From Streptomyces deccanensis (lineage in GTDB: Bacteria; Actinomycetota; Actinomycetes; Streptomycetales; Streptomycetaceae), in assembly GCF_022385335.1 (NCBI RefSeq), contig NZ_CP092431.1:7564001-7628000 (forward strand): a stretch of 64,000 nucleotides of DNA. The letters are read 5' to 3'. Under the pieces are notes generated by a model. That model ran no database searches and was not told the origin of the DNA. It worked only from the letters and a program-made list of their open reading frames with translations. The first letter of the stretch is position 1. Each line of letters opens with the position of its first letter. The position numbers and the translations under genes were made by a program. Below, in pieces: positions 9,255 to 18,061 of the stretch.

Positions 9255-10904
9255 ATGACGAATCACAGCGAAGCGGCCGGGACCTCCGGCAACAGTGACA
9301 TCAGCGGTCAGAACGGATGCGGAGGCAAGGGTGGGCCCTCCGCCTACCTGGGGCACGGAGCGACCACCGGCCCCCTCGACGGACAGCAGGTGACTCTCCG
9401 CACCCCTGCCGAGCTGGCCGACGCCCTGCCCTACCTGCTCGGATATCGCCCCGAGGACAGCATCGTCCTCGTCGCACTGCACGACCGGGAGGCCCGAGGC
9501 CGGTTCGGTGGCCGCGCACGACTGGGCATCCCGGCCCAGACGGACGACTGGCCGTCCGTGGCCCAACAACTGGCCCACGGGCTGGTGACCGGAAGCGAGC
9601 GTCGAGGAGCCAGGCCGGAAAGCATGGTCGCCTTCCTCTGCCAGGACCCGGCGAGCGGTGAATCGCCACGCGACGTCATGGAACGCCTGCGCCCCCTCGC
9701 CCAACTGCTGCGCAGGGCCTGCGGCACCCTGGACGTGCCGGTCGTCGAGGCCCTGTGCATCTCCGACGGTCGGTTCTGGTCCTACTGCTGCCCCGGCAAC
9801 GGATGTTGTTCCGCCGACGGGGAGCCGATGGGGCTACCGGGCACCTCCGTGCTGGCCGCCGCCGCGACCTACGCGGGCCTCCAGGTGCGCGGCACGCTCA
9901 AGGAGATGAGGGCCAGGCTGCTGCCCTGGGAGACCGCTGCCGCGCTGCAGCAGGAAGCCGCCCTCGACGCCGCGCAGTCCGCGCTCGTCCCCCGCATTCT
10001 GCACGCGGAGAGCCGCGCGGACGTGGCCGAGGAGACCCTTGCCGTGGCGCAGCGCGTCATCGAGCGCCTGGCCGCCGCTCCGGCCGTCCTCGGCACGCTG
10101 GACGCGGACCTGCACGACGACGAACTCGTCGGGCACGAGGACGCGGCCACACTGATCCTCGGACTCCAGGACCGCGCCACCCGCGACCGCGCCGCCGAAT
10201 GGATGGAGGGCGACGACGCCTGCCCGGCCCTCCGGCTCTGGCGGGCCCTCGCCCGCCGCTGCGTCGGCCCCTACGGCGAGCATGCCGCCGCCCCGCTCAC
10301 GCTGGTCGGCTGGGTCGCCTGGTCCACGGGGGACGAACTGGAGGCCCGAGAGGCCCTGGCCATGGCTCTCGCCGCGGACCCCGACTACCTCTTCGCCCGT
10401 CTTCTGCACCAGGCCTGCAACGAAGGCCTCGACCCCGAATCCATTCGCCGCTGCCTGCGTGCCGAGCGCAGGGGACGCGGCCTGGTGACGACCCCCGGCG
10501 ATGCCGGCACCGGCACGGGCGCCAGGGACAGCGCGTGTGCGAGTGAGGGCGCCGGGGCCGGGGGCAGTGAGAGCGCCAGTGCCGCGGTCGCGGTCAGTGC
10601 GGGTGCCGATGTCGATGCCAGCCACAGCGGGAACCCTTCCGACCAGCCTCCCCTCGCCCAGTCGACCTCGGCCGAGCCCTGCGCCGCTACGGGCCCCCGG
10701 CGCCGGCGCCGGGCACACCCCAACGGGAGCGCCGACACCCGCACCGTCCGCCGCTCACCCGGCGCCGCTCACCCCCGCCGATCGCGCTCCGCTGCCGCCA
10801 CGGCACCTGCCGGCCGACGACCGGGGAGCACGGCCGACGGCGCGAGCGCCCGAGCGCGGGGCCGCCGCAGTGGCGGTGGACAGACCACCGAGGGGGAGAC
10901 GTGA
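9255..10904 (+). CDS. DUF4192 domain protein
   Basis: A cytoplasmic protein of 549 residues. The DUF4192 domain covers about residues 45-400, starting with TPAELADALPYLLGYRPEDSIVLVAL, which is the family's hallmark. A cysteine cluster (YCCPGNGCCSADGEP, about residue 180) may bind a metal. The last 130 residues are a low-complexity tail of Ala/Ser/Gly followed by Arg/Pro/Ala-rich sequence. The molecular role of DUF4192 is unknown. The stop overlaps the next gene's GTG by 4 nt behind a strong AGGGGGAG site, suggesting translational coupling. Confidence 0.88.
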   Translation: MTNHSEAAGTSGNSDISGQNGCGGKGGPSAYLGHGATTGPLDGQQVTLRTPAELADALPYLLGYRPEDSIVLVALHDREARGRFGGRARLGIPAQTDDWPSVAQQLAHGLVTGSERRGARPESMVAFLCQDPASGESPRDVMERLRPLAQLLRRACGTLDVPVVEALCISDGRFWSYCCPGNGCCSADGEPMGLPGTSVLAAAATYAGLQVRGTLKEMRARLLPWETAAALQQEAALDAAQSALVPRILHAESRADVAEETLAVAQRVIERLAAAPAVLGTLDADLHDDELVGHEDAATLILGLQDRATRDRAAEWMEGDDACPALRLWRALARRCVGPYGEHAAAPLTLVGWVAWSTGDELEAREALAMALAADPDYLFARLLHQACNEGLDPESIRRCLRAERRGRGLVTTPGDAGTGTGARDSACASEGAGAGGSESASAAVAVSAGADVDASHSGNPSDQPPLAQSTSAEPCAATGPRRRRRAHPNGSADTRTVRRSPGAAHPRRSRSAAATAPAGRRPGSTADGASARARGRRSGGGQTTEGET

Positions 10905-13414
10905 GCGCGCCGAACCGGCACGGGGCGTGGAGGGGGGTGCTGTTCCGGATCGGGGCGTGGCTGAGCGCGCTGTTCCTCTCCGAGCACGTCGCAGCCACCT
11001 CGCCCGGTCTCTGCACACGCGGCTTCCCGGGCCCGGGGCGTGACCCGGAGCGGAGCCGCTCCGTTCACCTGAGTGGCGGTACCCGTGGCCTGGCCTCGCC
11101 GCCGTCGCACCCCGTCCCTCTCCGGCTCCCCACCTCGTGCCGAGCGCACCCAACGCGCGCCGAAGACAGAAGAAGCCACTCCATGCCCCTGCCCTCCATG
11201 TCCGATGCCGACGACGTCCCGTCCTTCTTCAGGTCGGCCCTCCCCGCCGCCCGGGGCGGCGGGGAGGGAGCCGGCGCTCCCCGCACGGCCATCCGCAGTC
11301 CAGTGCCCCGCAGCTCGGGCTCACGCCCACCGGTCCGGAGCGGCCCGGCGCCCGCCATGCCCGCCATCCCCGCCGTGCCCGGCGCGCGCGGCTCGACCGG
11401 GGTGCCGCACCCGGCCACCGGAAGCCCTTCGCCCCCGCAGGCGTCGCCCTCCGCTCCCCGCCGCCCAGCGGAGCTGCCACCGGCCCACGCGACGCTGATC
11501 TGTGTCGCCCTGCCGGGCCTCGCGATCTCGACGGAGCAGGGCCAACTGAACGGCCGAGGACTGGAGGGCTTCTACCGTGCCGGACGGCGCATGCTCTCCC
11601 GCTGTCAGGTGAGGGTGGCCGGACGGGAACCGCTCGCCGTGCAGGCGCGCATGGTCTCGGCCGACCGGGCCCGGTTCGTGGCGACGCTCCGCCTGTCCGC
11701 CGAGGCGGGGCCGGACCCGGATGTCATGGTCGAACGCACACGGTATGCCGACGGCACCGAGCGGATCACACTGCACAGCACGGCCCGCCGCCCACTGCGT
11801 CTGCCCGTCGAGGTGTCCCTGGGGACGGATCTCGCGGAACTGGGCGCCGTCGCCTCCGGCAGCGCCGGTCCGGAACTGCCGGCGAGTGTGCACGACTCCG
11901 GCCTCCGGTGGTCCAGTCCGCACGGGCACTCCACGGTGACGGCCCATCCGCCGCCCGCCGACGCCCTGGCCTCCGCGGGGCTGCTGCGCTGGGAGTTGGA
12001 GCTGCCGCCCGGCGGCACCAGGAGCGTGGAGCTACGGGTGCGACCGGCCGGCGCGGGCCCCATCAGACCGGTGGGACGGGGGGCCACGAGCCCCCTCTCC
12101 CAGGCCGGGGCGGCGGGCGACGACCCGACGGCACAGGCCTTGCTGCACACGTGCCTGGAGGACCTCGAAGCCCTGCTGCTCCGCGACCCGAAGAACCCGT
12201 CCGACACCCACCTCGCGGCGGGCGCCCCCTGGCGCTGCGGCATGGCACCGGCAGACGCACTGGTCGCGGCCCGGATGACCCTGCCGCTGGGCACCCGCCT
12301 CGCCGCGGGCACCCTGCGCACCCTCGCCCGCACCCAACTCGTGGGCCGTGAAGCACAGTCCGGCATGATCCCGGGCCCTCGACGGGACGCGGGCCCGCAT
12401 CTGCCGCCGGGCTGCACCGGCACCGAGGCGACCCTCCTGTTCCCCGTGCTCCTCGCGGAGGCCAGGAGATGGGGACTCCCCGAGCAGGAGACCGAGGAAC
12501 TGCTGCCCGCCGCCGAGCGCTGCCTGCGGTGGCTGCGGGGCGCTGTCGGAGGCGGTCCCTATCTGCCCGACCCGCGCCCAGGGGGCCCGCTGCGCTGCGA
12601 GACACAGGCACACGCCCACCGGGCAGCGCTGCTGGGCGCGGACCTCCTCGACGCGTACGGCCGACCGGGCGGGGCCGAGCTACGGGACTGGGCGAGAGAA
12701 CTGCGGGCCCGCTTCGCGGCGGACTTCTGGGTCGAGGACCGGGGCGGCGGCAGACCCGCGGCCGCCCGTACCCCGGACGGACGCGTCGTGCCGCACCTGG
12801 GGGCCGGTGCCGCCCACCTCCTCGACACCGGGCTGCTCGGTGCCGGGGAGCAGGCGCCCGGGCTTCTCGACAAGGTGCGGACCGAGCAGCTCGCCCGGCT
12901 GCTCGGAGGGCCGGCCATGGACTCCGGGTGGGGACTGCGGAGCCTGGGGGCGAAGGAAGCGGGGTACAACCCCTTCGGCCATCGCAGCGGCGCCGTCCGT
13001 GTGCAGGAGACGGCGATCGCGGTGGCCGGGCTGGCGGCCGCCGGGTACGAGAAGGAGGCGAGCGCGCTCCTGCGGGGAGTGCTGGCGGCGGCGGAGAGCT
13101 TCGACCGTCGGCTGCCCGAGATGTACGCGGGCGAGCAGCGGACGGCGGGAAGTGCCCCGCTGCCCCACCCCGCCTCCTGCAGACCGGCCGCGACGGCGGC
13201 GGCCGCGGGGGTGCTGCTGCTCACCACCCTCGCCGGAATCCGGCCCGACGCCCCCGCGGGTACGGTGACGCTGCGGCCGGTGCGCAGCGCGCCGCTCGGG
13301 GAGATCGGGATGACTGGACTGCGTGTCGCGGGCGCTCCGTTCGCCGTACGTGTCAGCAGGCTCGGGCTCGCGATGGTCGAGGAGGCGGCCGACGGACTGC
13401 AGTTGGGAGTGTGA
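10901..13414 (+). CDS. Glycogen-debranching-enzyme-like (GDE N-terminal domain) protein
   Basis: Resembles actinobacterial proteins with a GDE_N_bis domain joined to an (alpha/alpha) toroid of the glycogen debranching/glucoamylase type. From about LICVALPGLAISTEQGQLNGRGLEGFYRAGRRML a beta-rich N-terminal domain runs about 220 residues. It is followed by a helical barrel with motifs such as GMIPGPRRDAG, ETQAHAHRAALLGADLLDAYG and GWGLRSLGAKEAGYNPFGHRSGAV. The enzyme activity is inferred, not shown. The start is ambiguous. GTG 10901 has an excellent ribosome site and overlaps the previous stop, giving 837 residues. ATG 11183 gives 743 residues and removes 94 poorly structured residues, but has no good ribosome site. 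Confidence 0.8.
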   Translation: MSAPNRHGAWRGVLFRIGAWLSALFLSEHVAATSPGLCTRGFPGPGRDPERSRSVHLSGGTRGLASPPSHPVPLRLPTSCRAHPTRAEDRRSHSMPLPSMSDADDVPSFFRSALPAARGGGEGAGAPRTAIRSPVPRSSGSRPPVRSGPAPAMPAIPAVPGARGSTGVPHPATGSPSPPQASPSAPRRPAELPPAHATLICVALPGLAISTEQGQLNGRGLEGFYRAGRRMLSRCQVRVAGREPLAVQARMVSADRARFVATLRLSAEAGPDPDVMVERTRYADGTERITLHSTARRPLRLPVEVSLGTDLAELGAVASGSAGPELPASVHDSGLRWSSPHGHSTVTAHPPPADALASAGLLRWELELPPGGTRSVELRVRPAGAGPIRPVGRGATSPLSQAGAAGDDPTAQALLHTCLEDLEALLLRDPKNPSDTHLAAGAPWRCGMAPADALVAARMTLPLGTRLAAGTLRTLARTQLVGREAQSGMIPGPRRDAGPHLPPGCTGTEATLLFPVLLAEARRWGLPEQETEELLPAAERCLRWLRGAVGGGPYLPDPRPGGPLRCETQAHAHRAALLGADLLDAYGRPGGAELRDWARELRARFAADFWVEDRGGGRPAAARTPDGRVVPHLGAGAAHLLDTGLLGAGEQAPGLLDKVRTEQLARLLGGPAMDSGWGLRSLGAKEAGYNPFGHRSGAVRVQETAIAVAGLAAAGYEKEASALLRGVLAAAESFDRRLPEMYAGEQRTAGSAPLPHPASCRPAATAAAAGVLLLTTLAGIRPDAPAGTVTLRPVRSAPLGEIGMTGLRVAGAPFAVRVSRLGLAMVEEAADGLQLGV

Positions 13415-13537
13415 CCTCCCGTGACGTGCGGAGGAACAGCAGACAGCGCGTGGTGCGCGGGGTCGGCGGTCGGTCCGACGGACCGGTATCGGACAGAAGT
13501 GGATCAAGTGGGGAAGCGACCCCGAAGGGAGTGTTTA

Positions 13538-13559
13538 TCGTCAGGCAGACGACTATGAT
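13538..13559 (+). promoter_or_regulatory. Leaderless promoter and candidate operator of the Nudix regulator gene
   Basis: TATGAT at 13554-13559 is a near-consensus -10, and the ATG begins 7 nt after it, so the transcript is expected to start at the initiation codon. Just upstream, TCGTC-AGGCA-GACGA (13538-13552) forms an inverted repeat in the spacer region, a suitable place for autorepression. Confidence 0.55.
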
Positions 13560-13565
13560 CGCGGC

Positions 13566-14324
13566 ATGCCCTACGACCCGTCGGACTATCCGCCCTTCGC
13601 CGTCACCGTGGACCTGGTCGTACTGACCGTCCGTCGCCACGCGCTGTGTGCGCTGACGGTACGACGGGGCGAACAGCCCTTCCAGGGGCGGTGGGCGCTG
13701 CCCGGTGGTTTCGTCCGGCCGGACGAGGATCTGTCGCAGGCGGCGGCGCGGGAGCTGGCGGAGGAGACCGGGCTCACCGCCCACGAACCGTCCGAGCCGG
13801 CGCAGGACAACGGCGCACACCTGGAGCAGTTGGCGACCTACGGCGACCCGAAGCGCGACCCGAGGATGAGGGTCGTCAGCGTCGCCCATCTCGCCCTCGC
13901 CCCGGACCTGCCCGCACCCCGGCCGGGCGGGGACGCCAACAGCGCACGCTGGGCACCCGTCGAGGAACTGCTGGCACAGGGTGGTTACGGGCGTGACGGC
14001 GAGCCGGTGGCGCCGTTGGCCTTCGATCACGCGCAGATCCTCGCGGACGGGGTGGAACGCGCTCGTTCCAAGATCGAGTACTCCTCGCTGGCCACGGCCT
14101 TCTGTCCGCCGGAGTTCACGGTCGGTGAGCTGCGGCGCGTCTACGAGGCCGTGTGGGGGGTGGCCCTCGATCCACGCAACTTCCATCGCAAGGTGACGGG
14201 TACGCCGGGCTTCCTGGTGCCCACCGGCGGCACCACCACGCGACAGGGCGGCCGTCCCGCCCAGCTCTTCCGCGCCGGCGGCGCCACCCTCCTCAACCCG
14301 CCGATGCTGCGCCCGGAGGTCTGA
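13566..14324 (+). CDS. Nudix-domain transcriptional regulator, NrtR type
   Basis: A two-domain protein of 252 residues. A Nudix domain (residues 8-150) is followed by a winged helix-turn-helix (about residues 165-235, FTVGELRRVYEAVWGVALDPRNFHRKV). This is the NrtR architecture: regulators that sense ADP-ribose or related nucleotides and control NAD metabolism. The Nudix box at residues 48-70 is intact, with G48-x5-E54-x7-R62-E63-L-x-E66-E67-x-G69-L, so the protein may still hydrolyse its ligand. Many NrtR proteins have lost this. No NAD gene is adjacent, so the regulon must lie elsewhere. There is no ribosome site near the ATG, and a TATGAT hexamer 7 nt upstream indicates a leaderless message. 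Confidence 0.88.
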   Translation: MPYDPSDYPPFAVTVDLVVLTVRRHALCALTVRRGEQPFQGRWALPGGFVRPDEDLSQAAARELAEETGLTAHEPSEPAQDNGAHLEQLATYGDPKRDPRMRVVSVAHLALAPDLPAPRPGGDANSARWAPVEELLAQGGYGRDGEPVAPLAFDHAQILADGVERARSKIEYSSLATAFCPPEFTVGELRRVYEAVWGVALDPRNFHRKVTGTPGFLVPTGGTTTRQGGRPAQLFRAGGATLLNPPMLRPEV

Positions 14325-14428
14325 CGCACGCGCGGCCGGAGCCCTCTCCACCGCGTTCGGCTGTCTTGGCCGTGCGGTGAGCCTCAAGGTGCCCGAAAAA
14401 ACGGACATACCGCGCTATCTTGCCTAGG

Positions 14429-16393
14429 GTGATCCAGGCCATCGGATTGACCAGCAAGCCTCGCAAGGAGTTTCCCCCCGCCGTCGACGATGTGTCCTTC
14501 GAGGCGCACTCCGGCCGCGTCACCGCACTCCTCGGGGCCCCCGGAGCGGGTAAGTCGACAGCGCTGAAACTCATGCTCGAACTTCAACAGGGCCGTGGCG
14601 TCGCCTACTTCAGGGGGCGTCCCCTGCACCGCATCGCCCACCCCTCGCGCGAGGTGGGCGTTCTCCTCGGCGAAGTGCCCGGCCATCCGGCCCGCACCGT
14701 CCGAGGTCATCTGCGCATGCTGTGCGCGGCCGCGGGGGTGCCCACGCGGAGGGCCGACGAAGTTCTGGAGGTCGTGGGCCTGGTCGGTCTGCGCGACGCG
14801 CGACTGAGCACGCTCTCACGGGGCATGGACCGCCGCCTCGGCCTGGCCTGCGCGCTGCTGTCCGACCCGCACACCCTGGTGCTGGACGAGCCGGCCGACG
14901 GGCTGGCCGTCCGTGAAGGCCGGTGGCTCCACGGGATCGTGCGGGCGCACGCGGACCAGGGCGGCACGGTCCTGTTCACCACTGCCGACCCCAAGGAGGC
15001 CGCGCGCACCGCCGACCGGGTCCTCACCCTCGAACAGGGCAGGCTGGTCGCCGATCAGGAGGTCGCCGACTTCTCCCGGACCAGACTGCGACCCAGGGTC
15101 GCCGTCCGCACCCCGTACGCGGCCCGACTGGAGGCGCTGCTCACCAAGGAGGCCCGGACCGAACGGCGTTCCGTGGAGATCGTGCGGGAGGGAGGCAACC
15201 GGCTGTCGGTGTACGGCAGTACGTGTGCGGAGATCGGTGAGGTCGCGTTCCGGCACGGCGTCCTGGTGCACCAACTCGCGGACGAGATCGGCGACATGGG
15301 TCCCGTGCCGCAGCTGCCGCCGGTGGCGGTCGAGGACGATCCGGAGTGGGGCCAGGGCGCGCCCGACCCGGTCCGAGGGGAGTGGGGGCCGCTCGAGACG
15401 CACCGGACGGCCGCCGAGGAGGTTCAGGTGTGCACGTTCGCGACCGAGCCGCAGACCCTGGAGTCGGCCTATGACGAAGCTGAGGGCGACGACGAGCCCC
15501 GAACCGCCCTCGCGGCCGATGTCGACACCGCGCCGCACGACGCGCGTCCGTCCGAGACGGGCGCGCTGCCACCCTCGCCGCCCCTGCCGACGCTCCCGCC
15601 GCCCATCACCGTGCGGTCGGCGCCGAGCCCGCTGCGTCCGTTGCGGTACGAGTTGCGGCGGGCGGGCGGCGTCGGCACCGCGTACGTCACCGCCGTGGCC
15701 GTGCTCGTCACGTCCGCCCTCATGGCGTTGGTCCTGGCCCGGATCGGGCACACCCCGCAGCCGCGCCTGCTGGCCGCATGGCCGCGGGAACTGCCACTGC
15801 CGCCCGCCGCCATCGGCGCGGGGCTGCTCGGGGCCATCGCCTTCGGTGACGAGTTCCGCCACCCCGCCCTGGCCGCGGACCGTGGCACCGTGCCGCGTCG
15901 CCTGGGCCTGCTGGTCGCGAAGCTCCTCGTCGCGGCGGCCACCGCGGTACTCCTGGCGGTCCTCGCGGTGGGCTGCGACCTCGAAGTGCTCTACCTCGTC
16001 TACGGCCCTGAGCTCATCTCCGTCCCCACCGACTGGCTGCCGCTCGGCGCGAGTTGGCTCGGGCTCGTCGTGGGGTGCGCCTGGGCGGGGGTGCTCGCGG
16101 CGGGGGTCTTCCGCTCCACGTCCGCGGGACTCGCCGCCGTGGTCGCCGTGCCCCTCCTCGTCGTACCCCTGGTGCAGAAGGTGGTGGAGGGATCGTCCGT
16201 GCGCAGTGCGATCGGGTTTCCGATGCGGCTGCGCGAGCTCGTGCTGGTGCAGTGGCCGTTCGGGGGAGAGCGCTATCTGGAAGCGGTGGCGCGGGCGATC
16301 GTCCAACCCGTGGGCGGGGCGCTGCTGTTGTCGTTGACCGCGCTGTTGGGGGCCTACGTGGTCACGAACCTGCGCGGCCGGGTCCGCGGATGA
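14429..16393 (+). CDS. ABC transporter: ATPase domain fused to membrane domain
   Basis: A 654-residue protein starting at GTG 14429; TTG 14420 is possible. The N-terminal ATPase (residues 1-230) has Walker A GAPGAGKST and Walker B LVLDEPADGL. The signature is changed from LSGGQ to LSRGM, and the switch region lacks the usual histidine (FTTADP). A linker of about 190 residues, Pro/Glu-rich around 300-395, joins six hydrophobic helices (about 410-650) of an ABC-2-type permease. The whole half-transporter is thus on one chain and probably works as a homodimer. The degenerate signature makes full ATPase competence uncertain. The substrate is unknown. Confidence 0.85.
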   Translation: MIQAIGLTSKPRKEFPPAVDDVSFEAHSGRVTALLGAPGAGKSTALKLMLELQQGRGVAYFRGRPLHRIAHPSREVGVLLGEVPGHPARTVRGHLRMLCAAAGVPTRRADEVLEVVGLVGLRDARLSTLSRGMDRRLGLACALLSDPHTLVLDEPADGLAVREGRWLHGIVRAHADQGGTVLFTTADPKEAARTADRVLTLEQGRLVADQEVADFSRTRLRPRVAVRTPYAARLEALLTKEARTERRSVEIVREGGNRLSVYGSTCAEIGEVAFRHGVLVHQLADEIGDMGPVPQLPPVAVEDDPEWGQGAPDPVRGEWGPLETHRTAAEEVQVCTFATEPQTLESAYDEAEGDDEPRTALAADVDTAPHDARPSETGALPPSPPLPTLPPPITVRSAPSPLRPLRYELRRAGGVGTAYVTAVAVLVTSALMALVLARIGHTPQPRLLAAWPRELPLPPAAIGAGLLGAIAFGDEFRHPALAADRGTVPRRLGLLVAKLLVAAATAVLLAVLAVGCDLEVLYLVYGPELISVPTDWLPLGASWLGLVVGCAWAGVLAAGVFRSTSAGLAAVVAVPLLVVPLVQKVVEGSSVRSAIGFPMRLRELVLVQWPFGGERYLEAVARAIVQPVGGALLLSLTALLGAYVVTNLRGRVRG

Positions 16394-16458
16394 CCGCCGT
16401 CATCCTTTCGTGCTCACCGTCCGTACTCTTCCGCCGACGCAATGCGCACAACTCCTCG

Positions 16459-16483
16459 TAGAACGCCCATTTCTTTCCGATAA
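16459..16483 (+). promoter_or_regulatory. Candidate sigma-WhiG promoter of whiH
   Basis: TCCGATAA at 16476-16483 matches the sigma-WhiG -10 GCCGATAA at 7 of 8 positions. TAGA at 16459-16462 resembles the -35 TAAA, but the 13-nt spacer is about two shorter than usual. whiH is a known WhiG target in S. coelicolor. The leader would be about 85 nt. Confidence 0.5.
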
Positions 16484-16575
16484 GGCGTCAATTGCGACGG
16501 GGTGAGCGATCACCCTTTCGTGTGCTTTTCACCAAAGACCTCAAGGGAGTTGAGAACGCAGCCGACAAAGGATGC

Positions 16576-17463
16576 GTGAGTACCCTTGCGCACACCATGA
16601 TGACCGCCGCCCGCTCCGCCGACTCCGGCCTCGCCGGACCGGGCGAACTCGACCGCTACCCCTACGCCGAGCACCCCGGCGTCGACCGCGTGGGCCTCCC
16701 CGCCTGGGACGGCGCGGACCCCGAGCTGGGGCGCGTGGGCCGACGCGCCGCCGGGAGCCGCGGCCGCGGACTGCACGGCCAACTCGTCCAGCAGCTCGGC
16801 CAGATGATCGTCTCCGGGGACCTGGGCGCGGATCGCCCGCTCGTGCCCGAGGAGATCGGCCAGCGGTTCGAGGTCTCCCGCACCGTCGTCCGTGAATCCC
16901 TGCGCGTCCTCGAGGCCAAGGGCCTGGTCAGCGCCCGGCCGAACGTCGGCACGCGCGTCCGCCCCGTCAGCGACTGGAACCTGCTCGACCCGGACATCAT
17001 CGAGTGGCGGGCCTTCGGTCCGCAGCGTGACGACCAGCGGCGCGAGCTCAGCGAACTGCGCTGGACGATCGAGCCGCTTGCGGCCCGCCTCGCCGCCGGA
17101 CACGGCCGTGACGACGTCCAGCAGCGTCTCGGCGACATGGTCGAGCTCATGGGCCACGCCATGGCCCAGGGCGACCCGCTGACCTTCTCCCGCGCGGACG
17201 CCGAGTTCCACTCGCTGCTGATCCAGGTCGCGGGCAACCGCATGCTGGAGCACCTCTCCGGGATCGTCTCCGCGGCCCTCCAGGTCTCCGGCGGACCGGT
17301 CACCGGATGTGACCGGCCCACCGAGTCGTCGCTGACGCACCACGCCCGGATCGTCGACGCCCTCGCCGCGGGCGACGGAGGGGCGGCCGAGGCGGCCATG
17401 CGGCAACTGCTCACCGTCCACCCCGAGGTGGAACGTGTGGTGCCCGCGCCGCGCGAGCACTGA
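16576..17463 (+). CDS. whiH: WhiH, GntR/FadR-family sporulation regulator
   Basis: A 295-residue GntR-family transcription factor needed for sporulation septation in aerial hyphae of Streptomyces. The winged helix-turn-helix is at about residues 75-145 (VPEEIGQRFEVSRTVVRESLRVLEAKGLV). The FCD effector domain follows, and its metal site looks complete (D and H in ADAEFH, H in HARIVDAL, H in TVHPEV). The GTG at 16576 follows AAAGGA; ATG 16597 is an alternative. Identification rests on the length, the family and its place directly upstream of hrdB, which I recall as the S. coelicolor arrangement. A sigma-WhiG-like -10 lies about 90 nt upstream. Confidence 0.88.
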   Translation: MSTLAHTMMTAARSADSGLAGPGELDRYPYAEHPGVDRVGLPAWDGADPELGRVGRRAAGSRGRGLHGQLVQQLGQMIVSGDLGADRPLVPEEIGQRFEVSRTVVRESLRVLEAKGLVSARPNVGTRVRPVSDWNLLDPDIIEWRAFGPQRDDQRRELSELRWTIEPLAARLAAGHGRDDVQQRLGDMVELMGHAMAQGDPLTFSRADAEFHSLLIQVAGNRMLEHLSGIVSAALQVSGGPVTGCDRPTESSLTHHARIVDALAAGDGGAAEAAMRQLLTVHPEVERVVPAPREH

Positions 17464-18061
17464 GGGCGCTCGTAGCGGGACGGGGCGGCGCGGCCGGAGT
17501 GCCGGCCCCTACCGCGGCGTCGCTCGACCGGCGGACCCGTGCCGCCGGGCCCCATCGGATCCTCCTGGGATTCGGCGGGGTCCGGCGGCGCGACACCGGA
17601 GCGAGGGGGTGACCCGTGCTGCCGGGACGCCCCGTCTCGTCCGGCGTGGGTCGGTGGGCCTGCCGGGGGCGGTGCGTCCCGGCGCGGCGCTCGTGCCCGA
17701 AAAGGGTGCCGGATCCTGCTGCGGGCAGTGATCCATGCCGAGGAGTTCATTCGGGATTCGTTCGGGTACCCACCCGAAGAGAACCGGTTGTGGCCTTGAT
17801 CGATTACCTCTGGCAGTATCTGACCGCTTTTGAGTGCTTACGGGGTGTGACTCGGGCCACGCAGATTGGGCGTAACGCTCGTGAGGGCAGCGCGATGACC
17901 TAAGAGGTGACAGCCGCGGAGGGAATACGGACGCCGTTCACGGCGCTGTGCCTCTTCCCGGCCCCCGCCCGCACCGTCGGCCCACTCCCAAGCCGGTGGT
18001 CGGCTCCTGTCCGCAATGGACGGGGCCGGAAGCCGTTTTCCAACGTTCCGAGAGGTTGTTC
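17464..18061. other. Long upstream region of hrdB
   Basis: About 600 bp without a convincing gene; short frames here lack ribosome sites and homology I recognise. It includes a perfect hairpin TTCGGGT-ACCC-ACCCGAA (17761-17778), a weak TTGATC-N15-TATCTG promoter-like pair (17796-17822), and the GGGAAT element at 17921. The length fits multiple hrdB promoters with a long leader. Confidence 0.6.
17921..17948 (+). promoter_or_regulatory. Candidate sigma-R-type promoter of hrdB
   Basis: GGGAAT (17921-17926), an 18-nt spacer, then GCTG (17945-17948), against the SigR consensus GGGAAT-N18-GTTG. The -35 is perfect and the -10 has one mismatch. A SigR-dependent hrdB promoter is known in S. coelicolor and raises HrdB during thiol stress. 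Confidence 0.5.

Noticed and set aside
17948..18061. N-terminal extension of HrdB by 38 residues
   Set aside because: The extension runs through the promoter and leader. GTG 18062 has a ribosome site and gives the known Streptomyces N terminus.
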